DNA from: an uncultured Candidatus Actinomarina sp. | GTDB lineage: Bacteria; Actinomycetota; Acidimicrobiia; Actinomarinales; Actinomarinaceae | Length of the DNA: 64,000 bases | Reading direction: 5' to 3' | Assembly: GCA_902571385.1 (NCBI GenBank) | Contig: CACGBK010000001.1 | Coordinates: 62,001-126,000 of the forward strand | Shown: positions 7,161-14,942 of the stretch, one piece after another | How the letters are laid out: each line of letters begins with the position of its first letter | Numbering within the stretch: the first letter of the stretch is position 1 | Notes under the pieces: model-generated | Seen by the model: the letters and a program-made list of their open reading frames with translations, nothing else | Told to the model about the DNA's origin: nothing | The model's database searches: none | Position numbers and translations under genes: made by a program

Positions 7161-8411
7161 ATGATTGATCCCCAACTTTTAAAAACAAACATTGAAGCAA
7201 TCGAAGAAAATTTAAGAAAAAGGGATCTTGATATTGATTTAGATAAATTAAAACTTCTTGATGAGAGTAGAAGAGCTTTAAAGTTTGAATCTGAAAAGCT
7301 ACGAGCTGAACAAAAAAAATTGGGCAAAGAAATTGCATCAGCATCAGAAAAAGAAAAAGTTATCCTCTTAGAAAAGGCAGAAAAGATTAGCGATAAAGTA
7401 AAAAGTCTCTCTGAAGAAACACAGCAAAAAGATGAAGAATTTTTTGATGCATGGATAAAAATTCCTAACATAGTTAACTCTTCTTCACCAGTGGGTAAAA
7501 CTGATGAAGATAATAAAGAAATAAAGAAGGTAGGAGAGCCAAAGAGCATTAAAAACCCGATGACACATTTAGAAATAGGTGAAAACCTTGGATTAATAGA
7601 TGTAGAAAGGGCTTCTAAAATATCAGGTTCAAGATTTTCGTATTTATTTGGAGATTTAGTAAAAATCCAATTTAACTTAGTTTCGTATACATTAAATAAA
7701 TTATCAGAAAAAGGTTTCAACCCAACAATACCTCCAGTTTTAGTTCGTGAAAATGCATTATTTGGAACAGGATTTTTTCCTGATGACTCTGATCAAGTTT
7801 ATGAAGTTCAAAATGATGACCTATTTTTGGTTGGGACATCTGAAGTTTCATTAGCGGCACTTCATACTGATGAAATCATAGACATGAAGAACTTACCATT
7901 AAGATATGCTGGTTATTCAACTTGTTTCAGAAGAGAAGCAGGAACTTATGGCAAAGACACAAGTGGTATTTTTCGTGTTCATCAATTTGATAAAGTTGAG
8001 ATGTTCTCCTTTTGTGATCCAGAGAAATCAAATGAAGAACATGAACGTATTCTGGCAATTGAAGAAGAAATACTCAAAGATCTTGAAATCCCTTACAGAG
8101 TTGTAGATGTTTGTACCGGAGACTTAGGAGCGTCTGCAGCAAAAAAATACGACATCGAGGCATGGATACCAAGTCAACAAAAGTATAGAGAAGTAACCTC
8201 TTGCTCTAATACAACCGATTTTCAAGCAAGAAGATTAAATATGAGAACAAAAAATGAAGATGGAAACACTATATTACATACTCTAAATGGTACAGCTTTA
8301 GCAGTAGGAAGAATCTTAATTGCCTTACTTGAAAACAATCAGCAATCTGATGGAAGCGTAATGTTCTCTGATGATTTAGGAAAGATACTTGGAGTAAATA
8401 AATTAAGCTAA
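7161..8411 (+). CDS. serS: Seryl-tRNA synthetase
   Basis: 416 residues, the usual bacterial length. The N-terminal long coiled-coil arm (about 1-105) contacts the long variable arm of tRNA-Ser. The class II core has motif 2 (CFRREAGTYGKDTSGIFRVHQF) and motif 3 (LNGTALAVGRILIALLEN). The gene is about 600 bp upstream of a cluster of four tRNA-Ser genes, its own substrates. The enzyme would also charge tRNA-Sec for the selenoproteins of this genome. Its 3' end overlaps the convergent LysE-family gene by 9 nt. Confidence 0.97.
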   Translation: MIDPQLLKTNIEAIEENLRKRDLDIDLDKLKLLDESRRALKFESEKLRAEQKKLGKEIASASEKEKVILLEKAEKISDKVKSLSEETQQKDEEFFDAWIKIPNIVNSSSPVGKTDEDNKEIKKVGEPKSIKNPMTHLEIGENLGLIDVERASKISGSRFSYLFGDLVKIQFNLVSYTLNKLSEKGFNPTIPPVLVRENALFGTGFFPDDSDQVYEVQNDDLFLVGTSEVSLAALHTDEIIDMKNLPLRYAGYSTCFRREAGTYGKDTSGIFRVHQFDKVEMFSFCDPEKSNEEHERILAIEEEILKDLEIPYRVVDVCTGDLGASAAKKYDIEAWIPSQQKYREVTSCSNTTDFQARRLNMRTKNEDGNTILHTLNGTALAVGRILIALLENNQQSDGSVMFSDDLGKILGVNKLS

Positions 8412-8954
8412 GAATAAACTTGCAACCATACTTAATGCAAGAATCACATAAACAATTCTTTCTAGTTTTTGATTACCTATAAGAAAATTTTGAAGACTTT
8501 CTCCAAGAAAAAGCCAAGTTATTACGCAAGGACCACCTACCAGTAAATAAATGAGATTAGCTTGTAAATGAGGTATCTGAAAAGCAGTCAAGCCTGATAC
8601 TGCCATAACGACTCCTTTCGGATTAACCCACTGAAACAATGCAGCTTGTAGAAAAGTGAATGGTTTATCTTCATCACTACCTTCTTTTATCGTGGTTTTA
8701 GTTATTGCAACTCTATAAGCAATATATAAAATCACTATGTAGCCTGCATATTGTAGGTATTGAAAAATTATCTCTGGAACGTAAGAAAGTAAATTACCTC
8801 CTAAGAAGAACAAAAAATTGAAACCTAACCAAATACCAAAAAAATGAGGTAGTGATTTTTTTCTTCCAAATCTTATTCCAGAAGCCATTAGCATTGAATT
8901 ATTAGGCCCAGGAGTAATTGAAGTTACAAATGCAAAAATACCAAATTCAACCAT
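8403..8954 (-). CDS. LysE/RhtB-family amino-acid exporter
   Basis: 183 residues, about six membrane spans. The N-terminal TSITPGPNNSMLMASG matches the LysE/RhtB signature (TPGPN). These proteins export amino acids or derivatives by proton exchange; substrate cannot be told from sequence. At 183 residues it is slightly shorter than typical (about 200). A TACAAT box ends 6 nt before the ATG, suggesting leaderless transcription. It converges on serS with 9 nt of overlap. Confidence 0.85.
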   Translation of the reverse strand: MVEFGIFAFVTSITPGPNNSMLMASGIRFGRKKSLPHFFGIWLGFNFLFFLGGNLLSYVPEIIFQYLQYAGYIVILYIAYRVAITKTTIKEGSDEDKPFTFLQAALFQWVNPKGVVMAVSGLTAFQIPHLQANLIYLLVGGPCVITWLFLGESLQNFLIGNQKLERIVYVILALSMVASLFLA

Positions 8955-9000
8955 CAGAATATTGTAGGTTTATTTATGCTTTATAGAAGAGAATTTAAAG

Positions 9001-9089
9001 CGGAGGGAGTGGGATTCGAACCCACGGAGCCTTTAAAGACTCACGACATTTCGAGTGTCGCGCACTAGGCCGGACTATGCGATCCCTCC
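9001..9089 (-). tRNA. tRNA-Ser(CGA)
   Basis: Minus strand: acceptor GGAGGGA/TCCCTCC, long variable arm, anticodon loop CTCGAAA, T loop GTTCGAA. CCA is not encoded. The first 30 nt are identical to the tRNA-Ser(GGA) gene at 9595, in inverted orientation, on the far side of tadA. Confidence 0.95.
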
Positions 9090-9107
9090 TAGAATAAGTT
9101 TAGGGAA

Positions 9108-9566
9108 ATGAATTATAAATCTGACATAGAAAAAATGGAAGTAGCCCTACAAGAAGCAAAAAGGGCTCTTGAAATAGATGAAGTTCCTATTGGTGCGGCC
9201 ATTTTCGACGAAGATGATAAGTTAATCGCAAAAGCTCACAATAGAAGAGAAGTAGACCAAGATCCAACCGCGCATGCTGAAATTCTTGTAATAAAAGAGG
9301 CATCTAAAATTTTAAAAACCTGGAGACTTGAAGGAACCACCCTTGCAATAACATTGGAACCAGATCCAATGTGTGCGGGCGCTATTGTAAATGCAAGAAT
9401 AAAGACGCTTTTATATAGTTCCCCTAATTTAAAGTCAGGAGCTGCATACACCTTATATAATATTCCTCAAGATAAAAGGCTAAATCACTTTGTTGAGATA
9501 AGAGATAATATTTTGTCCCATGAATCTGAAGTTATATTATCCTCTTTCTTTGAAAGTAAGAGATAA
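9108..9566 (+). CDS. tadA: tRNA-specific adenosine deaminase (variant zinc site)
   Basis: 152 residues of the cytidine/adenosine deaminase fold. His56 and catalytic Glu58 are in TAHAEIL. The second zinc motif reads EPDPMCAGA instead of EPC-x2-C, so Asp86 (GAT) replaces the first zinc Cys and only Cys89 remains. TadA converts A34 to inosine in tRNA-Arg(ACG), and that tRNA gene is 320 bp downstream. It sits between two tRNA-Ser genes. A TAAGTT box lies 7 nt before the ATG. Guanine deaminase is a paralogous alternative, but context favours TadA. Asp can coordinate zinc, so activity is likely but untested. Confidence 0.85.
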   Translation: MNYKSDIEKMEVALQEAKRALEIDEVPIGAAIFDEDDKLIAKAHNRREVDQDPTAHAEILVIKEASKILKTWRLEGTTLAITLEPDPMCAGAIVNARIKTLLYSSPNLKSGAAYTLYNIPQDKRLNHFVEIRDNILSHESEVILSSFFESKR

Positions 9567-9594
9567 GTAAACTTATACTTTGGATCTTTTACAT

Positions 9595-9683
9595 GGAGGG
9601 ATCGCATAGTCCGGCCTAGTGCGCACGCTTGGAAAGCGTGTAAGGGTTTATCCCCTTCGAGGGTTCGAATCCCTCTCCCTCCG
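9595..9683 (+). tRNA. tRNA-Ser(GGA)
   Basis: Acceptor GGAGGGA/TCCCTCC, anticodon loop TTGGAAA, long variable arm, T loop GTTCGAA, discriminator G, no encoded CCA. The 5' half duplicates tRNA-Ser(CGA). Confidence 0.95.
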
Positions 9684-9702
9684 CACAAAAGATTTTAAAT
9701 TT

Positions 9703-9788
9703 GGAGGGATGGCCGAGCGGACGAAGGCGTTAGTCTTGAAAACTAATGTATGTATTCCATACCGTGGGTTCGAATCCCACTCCCTCCG
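9703..9788 (+). tRNA. tRNA-Ser(TGA)
   Basis: Acceptor GGAGGGA/TCCCTCC, anticodon loop CTTGAAA (TGA), long variable arm, T arm GTGGG-TTCGAAT-CCCAC. It lies 19 nt after tRNA-Ser(GGA). Confidence 0.95.
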
Positions 9789-9795
9789 CATGCTT

Positions 9796-9887
<92 letters not shown>

Positions 9888-9888
9888 A

Positions 9889-9962
<74 letters not shown>

Positions 9963-9990
9963 CAATTATGTCTCTTTTAATTTGGTATTT

Positions 9991-10650
9991 TTAATAATTC
10001 CAAAGAGGTTCAGTTAGATTCCAATCTGGTGACTCACCCCATTTATTTAAATAAGTGACTTCTTCAACCGGCTTTCTTTCAGCAACACCCCATTTTCCAA
10101 GTGGATAACCTGCAGTTATTGTTGCATTTAATGTCCATCCTTTGTCGGTTGGAATCCCAAGAACTTCATATACATCATCTGTTTTAAAACTCATAACTGT
10201 GGTAAGGCAAGTCCCAATACCATGTCCTCTAGCAGCAAGCATTAAATTCCAAATAGCCGGATAAATTGACGATCCAGTTGGATCATTCCTAGAAAAGGCA
10301 AGTACTAATAAAGGTACTTTATGATAGTTTTCTGCCAACCAACTTGCCGAATTACTTATCCTTTTTACTGATTCAATTTGATCTTTATCTTTCAAGTTTG
10401 ATGCACCTAAATCCTCTGAATTGTTGTAAAAAGATTTAACATAATAATCCCAAGTTTCTTTATAAATGTCAGAAAGCTTTTCACGTACTTCTTTATCAGT
10501 TACAACAACAAATTTCCAATCCTGACGATTTGAACCACTTGGTGCACGAATTGCTGAATCAATTATGGACTTAATAACATCCTCAGGTATTGGATCTTCT
10601 TTTACTCTTCTCATAGCCCTTGTTGTATACAAAGCTTCAAATACATCCAT
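9991..10650 (-). CDS. Nitroreductase-family FMN oxidoreductase
   Basis: 219 residues. The N-terminal TTRAMRRVKEDPIPEDV and APSGSNRQDWKFVVV are the FMN-binding signature of the nitroreductase fold, and the central AARGHGIGTCLTT helps close the flavin site. These dimeric enzymes reduce nitro compounds, quinones or enones with NAD(P)H; the natural substrate is not predictable. It is divergent from the crotonase gene with only 26 bp between starts, so the two promoters overlap. Confidence 0.85.
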   Translation of the reverse strand: MDVFEALYTTRAMRRVKEDPIPEDVIKSIIDSAIRAPSGSNRQDWKFVVVTDKEVREKLSDIYKETWDYYVKSFYNNSEDLGASNLKDKDQIESVKRISNSASWLAENYHKVPLLVLAFSRNDPTGSSIYPAIWNLMLAARGHGIGTCLTTVMSFKTDDVYEVLGIPTDKGWTLNATITAGYPLGKWGVAERKPVEEVTYLNKWGESPDWNLTEPLWNY

Positions 10651-10663
10651 GGAAATATCTTAC

Positions 10664-10669
10664 TAAGAT
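10664..10669 (+). promoter_or_regulatory. -10 box of leaderless promoter for crotonase gene
   Basis: TAAGAT ends 7 nt before ATG 10677. No Shine-Dalgarno is present between the two. Confidence 0.45.
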
Positions 10670-10676
10670 TATTTAT

Positions 10677-11486
10677 ATGGAAGATAAATTAATAAAAGAA
10701 ATTAAAGATGATGTTGCTTATATTTGGATTAACAGACCGGATAAAAAAAATGCATTAGATTTTGATGTATGGTTTGGCATTCCTGACTTAATAGAAGAGA
10801 TAGTAGAAAAAGAAGAAGCAAGGTGTATTTTGCTGGCAGGTAAGGGAGATGCATTTTCTGCAGGCATTGACATAACAGTATTAATGCAAGACATGAATTT
10901 AAACGAGAATCTATCTTCTACCGCAAGTGATAGAAGAGAAACAATGAAACAAATAGAGGACCTACAAAATGCATTTACCAGAATTGCAAATTCTCCAATA
11001 CCAACAATTGCATTAGCCCATGGTTTTTGTATCGGTGGAGCTACGAGCATGATTTCCGCTTGCGACATTCGACTTTCAACTCGAGACGCAGTTTTTTCTA
11101 TAGGTGAAACAAAACTTGGACTTGTTGCAGATGTTGGAATCTTACAAAGGATGCCAAAAATTGTTTCAAAAGGAGATTTAAGAGAGCTAGCTTTTACAGG
11201 TAGAAAGTTTGATGGAGAACATGCGGAAAAAATAAGATTTGTAAGCAATACATATGAAAATGTTGAAGAACTCCACAAAGCCGGGTTGGAGATGGCTAAA
11301 GAGATTGCTTCAAATTCAAAAAATATTGTTCAGGGTACAAAAGAAATTTTACATAAAGGAGAAGACCTAACAACCGATCAAGCACTTGATTTTGTTAGAT
11401 TGTGGAACACATCCTATCTAATTTCTGACGACCTTAAAGAAGGTGTATTGGCATTTCTTGAAAAAAGAGACCCTGATTTTAATTAA
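10677..11486 (+). CDS. Enoyl-CoA hydratase/isomerase-family protein (dienoyl-CoA isomerase-like)
   Basis: 269 residues of the crotonase fold. The first oxyanion-hole segment is DAFSAGIDITVL, the second HGFCIGGATSM. A Glu in SIGETKLGL and an Asp in GLVADVGILQRMPK align with the two acidic residues typical of delta3,5-delta2,4-dienoyl-CoA isomerases. It would act on fatty acyl-CoA double bonds. I chose ATG 10677; a longer frame upstream (TTG near 10620) would overlap the divergent nitroreductase and lacks homology. It overlaps dgt convergently by 8 nt. Confidence 0.82.
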   Translation: MEDKLIKEIKDDVAYIWINRPDKKNALDFDVWFGIPDLIEEIVEKEEARCILLAGKGDAFSAGIDITVLMQDMNLNENLSSTASDRRETMKQIEDLQNAFTRIANSPIPTIALAHGFCIGGATSMISACDIRLSTRDAVFSIGETKLGLVADVGILQRMPKIVSKGDLRELAFTGRKFDGEHAEKIRFVSNTYENVEELHKAGLEMAKEIASNSKNIVQGTKEILHKGEDLTTDQALDFVRLWNTSYLISDDLKEGVLAFLEKRDPDFN

Positions 11487-12459
11487 TTTTTCCAAAAGTT
11501 GAGATTGCGAACCTATCAGTCATTCCAGCAACATAATCAATAGAATTTTCAATATCATCTTCACTTTGTATATAATTTTTTGGTAGTTCATTTTTATTTT
11601 CCATAAAATATTCGACAAGCGTTTGTACAATATTTTTACATTCTTTTCTTTGATCGTTAGTTTCTTTTCTGAGATAAACATTTTCAAACATAAACTCTCT
11701 TAATTCATTCATAATTTCTCCAATTTCAGAATCCATTATTAGTTCGTTACTATTTGAAGCTTTAAATATTCCAGAAATCAAACTATTGATCCATTGCTTT
11801 CCAGGGGTACCAAGTTCCTTGGTAATTTTGTTTGGAATATCACTAATTTTGATTACATTTGCCCTTAATGCGTCCTCAACATCATGAGATAAGTAGGCAA
11901 TCCTGTCTGCAAACCTACAAATCATTCCTTCTTGCGTGGAAGGCTTTTCAGTATATCTCCAAGGATGTTTTTCAATGCCATCAATAGTTTCAACACTAAG
12001 ATTAAGGTTTTCAATTTTGCTAAAAATTTTAACTGAGTTTTCAGAATGACTCCAGCCATTAGGATGCATTTCATTAAGTATTTCTTCTCCAGTATGACCA
12101 AAAGGTGAATGACCCACATCATGACCTAGACATATAGCTTCAGTCAAATCCGGATTTAGCCCAAGGGTTTTTGAAATAGATCTTCCAACTTGAGTTACAT
12201 TTAAGGTATGAGTCATCCTTGTAATAAAATGGTCACCATCAGGGTTTATAAACACTTGAGTCTTATGCTTCAATCTTCTAAATGCTTTTGAATGAATTAT
12301 TCGATCTCTATCTCTTTCAAAAATAGTTCTAAACTCGTCATGCTCCTCATGACTTAATCTACCTTTGGAATTTTCAGAAAGCATTGCATTGGAAGATAAA
12401 GTTATTCTTTCGTTAGTTTCTCGCCATTTTCTGTCTCTAAGAATGAAGGAATCGTTCAT
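11479..12459 (-). CDS. dgt: Deoxyguanosinetriphosphate triphosphohydrolase-like HD protein
   Basis: 326 residues with the HD-domain metal site: the RRLKHKTQVF segment, HTLNV, then CLGHDVGHSPFGHTGEE, the Dgt hallmark. Further on SHDVEDALRAN supplies another metal-site Asp. It hydrolyses dNTPs to deoxynucleosides plus triphosphate, balancing pools. The next gene downstream of its start (12476-13021) is a 5'-deoxynucleotidase on the same strand, 16 nt upstream, so the two likely form a dNTP-control operon. Confidence 0.92.
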   Translation of the reverse strand: MNDSFILRDRKWRETNERITLSSNAMLSENSKGRLSHEEHDEFRTIFERDRDRIIHSKAFRRLKHKTQVFINPDGDHFITRMTHTLNVTQVGRSISKTLGLNPDLTEAICLGHDVGHSPFGHTGEEILNEMHPNGWSHSENSVKIFSKIENLNLSVETIDGIEKHPWRYTEKPSTQEGMICRFADRIAYLSHDVEDALRANVIKISDIPNKITKELGTPGKQWINSLISGIFKASNSNELIMDSEIGEIMNELREFMFENVYLRKETNDQRKECKNIVQTLVEYFMENKNELPKNYIQSEDDIENSIDYVAGMTDRFAISTFGKIN

Positions 12460-12475
12460 GATTTCAGATTAATTG

Positions 12476-13021
12476 TTAAAGAGAATTTAATAAAGGAATT
12501 AAATCTTTCCATTCATTCAAATCAAGAGCACCTGTTACCGGATCGTTGTATTCTCTTACAAATCTGATAATAACTTTATTATTTAAATTTTTAACATAAT
12601 TATCGAGCTGATACGGCGCATCATCAATGTAAACATCACAATCAATTTTCCACTTATCCTCAATGAAATGTATTTCTTTTGTTGGAATTTTTTTTTCACC
12701 TAGCCACATCAATGTATCATGAATTGACCACCATGGCTTTGAGGATATGATAACTATTTCATGCCCCATCTTCGATAAGTCATATAGAACCTCTAGTGAA
12801 TCTTCGTAAATATCTAAATTTCTAAAAATTGACGAACCGTTTATATCTTTTGCCCATTTCCAAAAATCTATCTCTTCTTCAAAATGAGTGAGTGGTTTTG
12901 ATAAACCCCATTCGGTAATGTCTTTTTCAAGAATTTTTTTCCCAAACTCAGCTTCATACTGTGTCGTCCAACCTTTGGTGAAGTTTGCAACAACACCGTC
13001 TAAATCTACTCCAATTCTCAT
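12476..13021 (-). CDS. 5'(3')-deoxyribonucleotidase-like HAD phosphatase
   Basis: 181 residues. The HAD motif I is VDLDGVVANF (DxDGV), motif II is IISSKPWW, and the late acidic motif is DVYIDDAPYQ. This arrangement matches the NT5C family (5'-nucleotidase, deoxy, type C), which dephosphorylates dUMP/dTMP-type nucleotides. It begins the minus-strand pair with dgt and is divergent from dnaX, which fits a joint role in nucleotide supply for replication. Confidence 0.8.
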   Translation of the reverse strand: MRIGVDLDGVVANFTKGWTTQYEAEFGKKILEKDITEWGLSKPLTHFEEEIDFWKWAKDINGSSIFRNLDIYEDSLEVLYDLSKMGHEIVIISSKPWWSIHDTLMWLGEKKIPTKEIHFIEDKWKIDCDVYIDDAPYQLDNYVKNLNNKVIIRFVREYNDPVTGALDLNEWKDLIPLLNSL

Positions 13022-13080
13022 TTGACTAAGTTTAATTCTTCAGTGCACTATAGATGTGTAAGCTATTAGCATTTAGTAAT

Positions 13081-14604
13081 ATGGAACAAGCATTTTATAG
13101 AAAATATAGGCCTCAAAACTTAGATGAGATGATTGGTCAAGATGAAGCAGTAGCCCTTATTTCATCACAAATTTCGGATGATAAAATTGGTCATGCTTAC
13201 CTTTTTTCTGGACCAAAGGGTGTTGGAAAAACTTCACTTGCAAGAATAATTGCTAAAGAACTTGGATGTGACCCTATTTTTGATGTTTCTGAAATTGATG
13301 CTGCATCCCATAATAAAGTCGACGATATTAGAGATATGAACGAAAGCGTAAATTTTATAGCGACATCTCCTGGAAAAAAAAGAATATTTATTTTGGATGA
13401 GGTGCATATGTTATCAAATGCTGCATCAAATGCATTTCTAAAAACTCTTGAAGAACCACCAGAGCACGTAATTTTTATACTTGCAACCACTGAGCCTGAC
13501 AGGGTAATTGAGACCATTAGAAGTAGGACAACTCAAGTTGTGTTTAAGAAAATTTTAGATGAAAAAATAATCAATGTTCTTGAGCAAATCTCTAAAGAAG
13601 AAAAGATTAATTTTAAGAAAGATATCTTAAAAATTATTGCATCCTACTCTGATGGATCACTTCGAGATGCAATTAACTTACTTGAACAGGCAAATAACAC
13701 TTTTGGTTCTAACCTAACAGTTGAGAATATTTTTAGTTTAGTTGGCAAACTAGGATCTTCAGAGTTAGATCAAATAATTGAATCGATTGAGTTTCAAGAT
13801 ACGAGCAAAGTTTTGTCTGTAATTAGAGATGCATATTCGAAGGGGTTACAGCCATCCGATATTACTAATTCAGTATCTGAGTTTTTTAGGAATCTGTTTT
13901 ATTTGAAATATTTACCCGACGATGAAAAATTAAAATCTCTTTCAGAAAATTTTTCAAAAAATTTAGAAAAAGCAAATGAAAAAATTTCTGCGAAGCAACT
14001 TGTAAGAATTCTTGATCTAATTGACGAAATAAATTCAACCTTACCTGTCTCAAATTCTCAGCATTTGAAACTTGAATTATTCATGATGAAATTAGTGAAG
14101 CCCGAATTTGGTTCAGACGTAAAGTCGATAGGATACAGGTTGGATCTTCTAGAAGGTCAATCTAATTTGTCACACCCAACACCAGATGATGAAAGCGATC
14201 TAAACAATTCAATAAAACATAATGAGGCAAAGCCTGAACCAAAGAAAAAAGAAAAAAAATCAACAAAAAAACAATCTATCGAGGATTTTGATATATTCTG
14301 GCCTAAAATTCTAAATTCTCTTAAAGAGATATTGTCTTCAAGAAAATTTTCTTATTTGACATCAATTAAGCCTGAGGTAGGAGAGAATGGTGATCTCACT
14401 TTGTTAGTTGATAAAAATAACGAATTTCTTTTTGATGAGTTAAACAAATCATCTGAGATAACTGACTTGGTTAAATCCGAGATAGCAAAATTAATGGGCA
14501 TCGAAATAAATGTAATCATAGAAATTAGTGAAATTGCGAACAAAAGTGAAGATGGCGGAATAACAGCAGCACAGGAAATTTTTGATGTTGAAGATTTGAG
14601 CTAA
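13081..14604 (+). CDS. dnaX: DNA polymerase III gamma/tau subunit, zinc module missing
   Basis: 507 residues from ATG 13081 (MEQAFYRKYRPQ, the conserved N-terminus; an earlier in-frame ATG at 13054 only adds nonconserved residues). Walker A GPKGVGKT is at 44-51, Walker B LDEVHML follows, then sensor 1 (ATTEPDR). The clamp-loader motor loads the beta clamp. The usual four-Cys zinc module between Walker A and EIDAASH is deleted: LGC runs within five residues into DVSEIDAASH. A Lys-rich linker near residue 385 precedes the tau-type C-terminal domain. Its end overlaps the convergent gene by 4 nt. Confidence 0.95.
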   Translation: MEQAFYRKYRPQNLDEMIGQDEAVALISSQISDDKIGHAYLFSGPKGVGKTSLARIIAKELGCDPIFDVSEIDAASHNKVDDIRDMNESVNFIATSPGKKRIFILDEVHMLSNAASNAFLKTLEEPPEHVIFILATTEPDRVIETIRSRTTQVVFKKILDEKIINVLEQISKEEKINFKKDILKIIASYSDGSLRDAINLLEQANNTFGSNLTVENIFSLVGKLGSSELDQIIESIEFQDTSKVLSVIRDAYSKGLQPSDITNSVSEFFRNLFYLKYLPDDEKLKSLSENFSKNLEKANEKISAKQLVRILDLIDEINSTLPVSNSQHLKLELFMMKLVKPEFGSDVKSIGYRLDLLEGQSNLSHPTPDDESDLNNSIKHNEAKPEPKKKEKKSTKKQSIEDFDIFWPKILNSLKEILSSRKFSYLTSIKPEVGENGDLTLLVDKNNEFLFDELNKSSEITDLVKSEIAKLMGIEINVIIEISEIANKSEDGGITAAQEIFDVEDLS

Positions 14605-14942
14605 TTATCTTTTAGGTTTAGCTCACTCAAAGCCATAGTAATTCTTCTTGAACCTTGATTTTGTGCACTCTTACATAATTCTATAAAACTTCTAAGTTCA
14701 CCTGTTCTAAATTTTTTTAATTCATCACCTGATGATATATTTCCACTTCTTTCTCTTTCTAATAATTTAATTTCGATTTCTTTAGCTCTTGCTAAATAGG
14801 TACTACTAACTTCAAAAAGAGTATCAATACCATCGGATATTGGAGGATTAATATGTCCCATTAAAACATTTATGTATTCATTGATTTCATCATGGAGCTC
14901 GTTAACATCTGATAGACCTTTTTTTAATGGAAATTTTTGCAT
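14601..14942 (-). CDS. Conserved-looking hypothetical helical protein
   Basis: 113 residues, no membrane span or signal, predicted mostly helical, charged. It contains the run FRTGELRSFIELCKSAQNQG followed by SRRITMALSE, which looks like a conserved core. I do not recognise the family. The gene starts 1 nt after the murJ stop on the same strand, so it is probably co-transcribed with the PHP protein and murJ. It may therefore have a cell-envelope or replication-linked role, but that is only context. Confidence 0.6.
   Translation of the reverse strand: MQKFPLKKGLSDVNELHDEINEYINVLMGHINPPISDGIDTLFEVSSTYLARAKEIEIKLLERERSGNISSGDELKKFRTGELRSFIELCKSAQNQGSRRITMALSELNLKDN

Noticed and set aside
9485-9688. 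Minus-strand reading frame across tRNA-Ser(GGA)
   Set aside because: It is the reverse complement of a tRNA and of the tadA end, with no family features.
10620-10676. Longer crotonase N-terminus from TTG near 10620
   Set aside because: It would overlap the divergent nitroreductase start, and a -10 box supports ATG 10677.
13054-13080. Longer dnaX N-terminus from ATG 13054
   Set aside because: The extra nine residues are not typical, while MEQAFYRKYRPQ from 13081 matches the family start.
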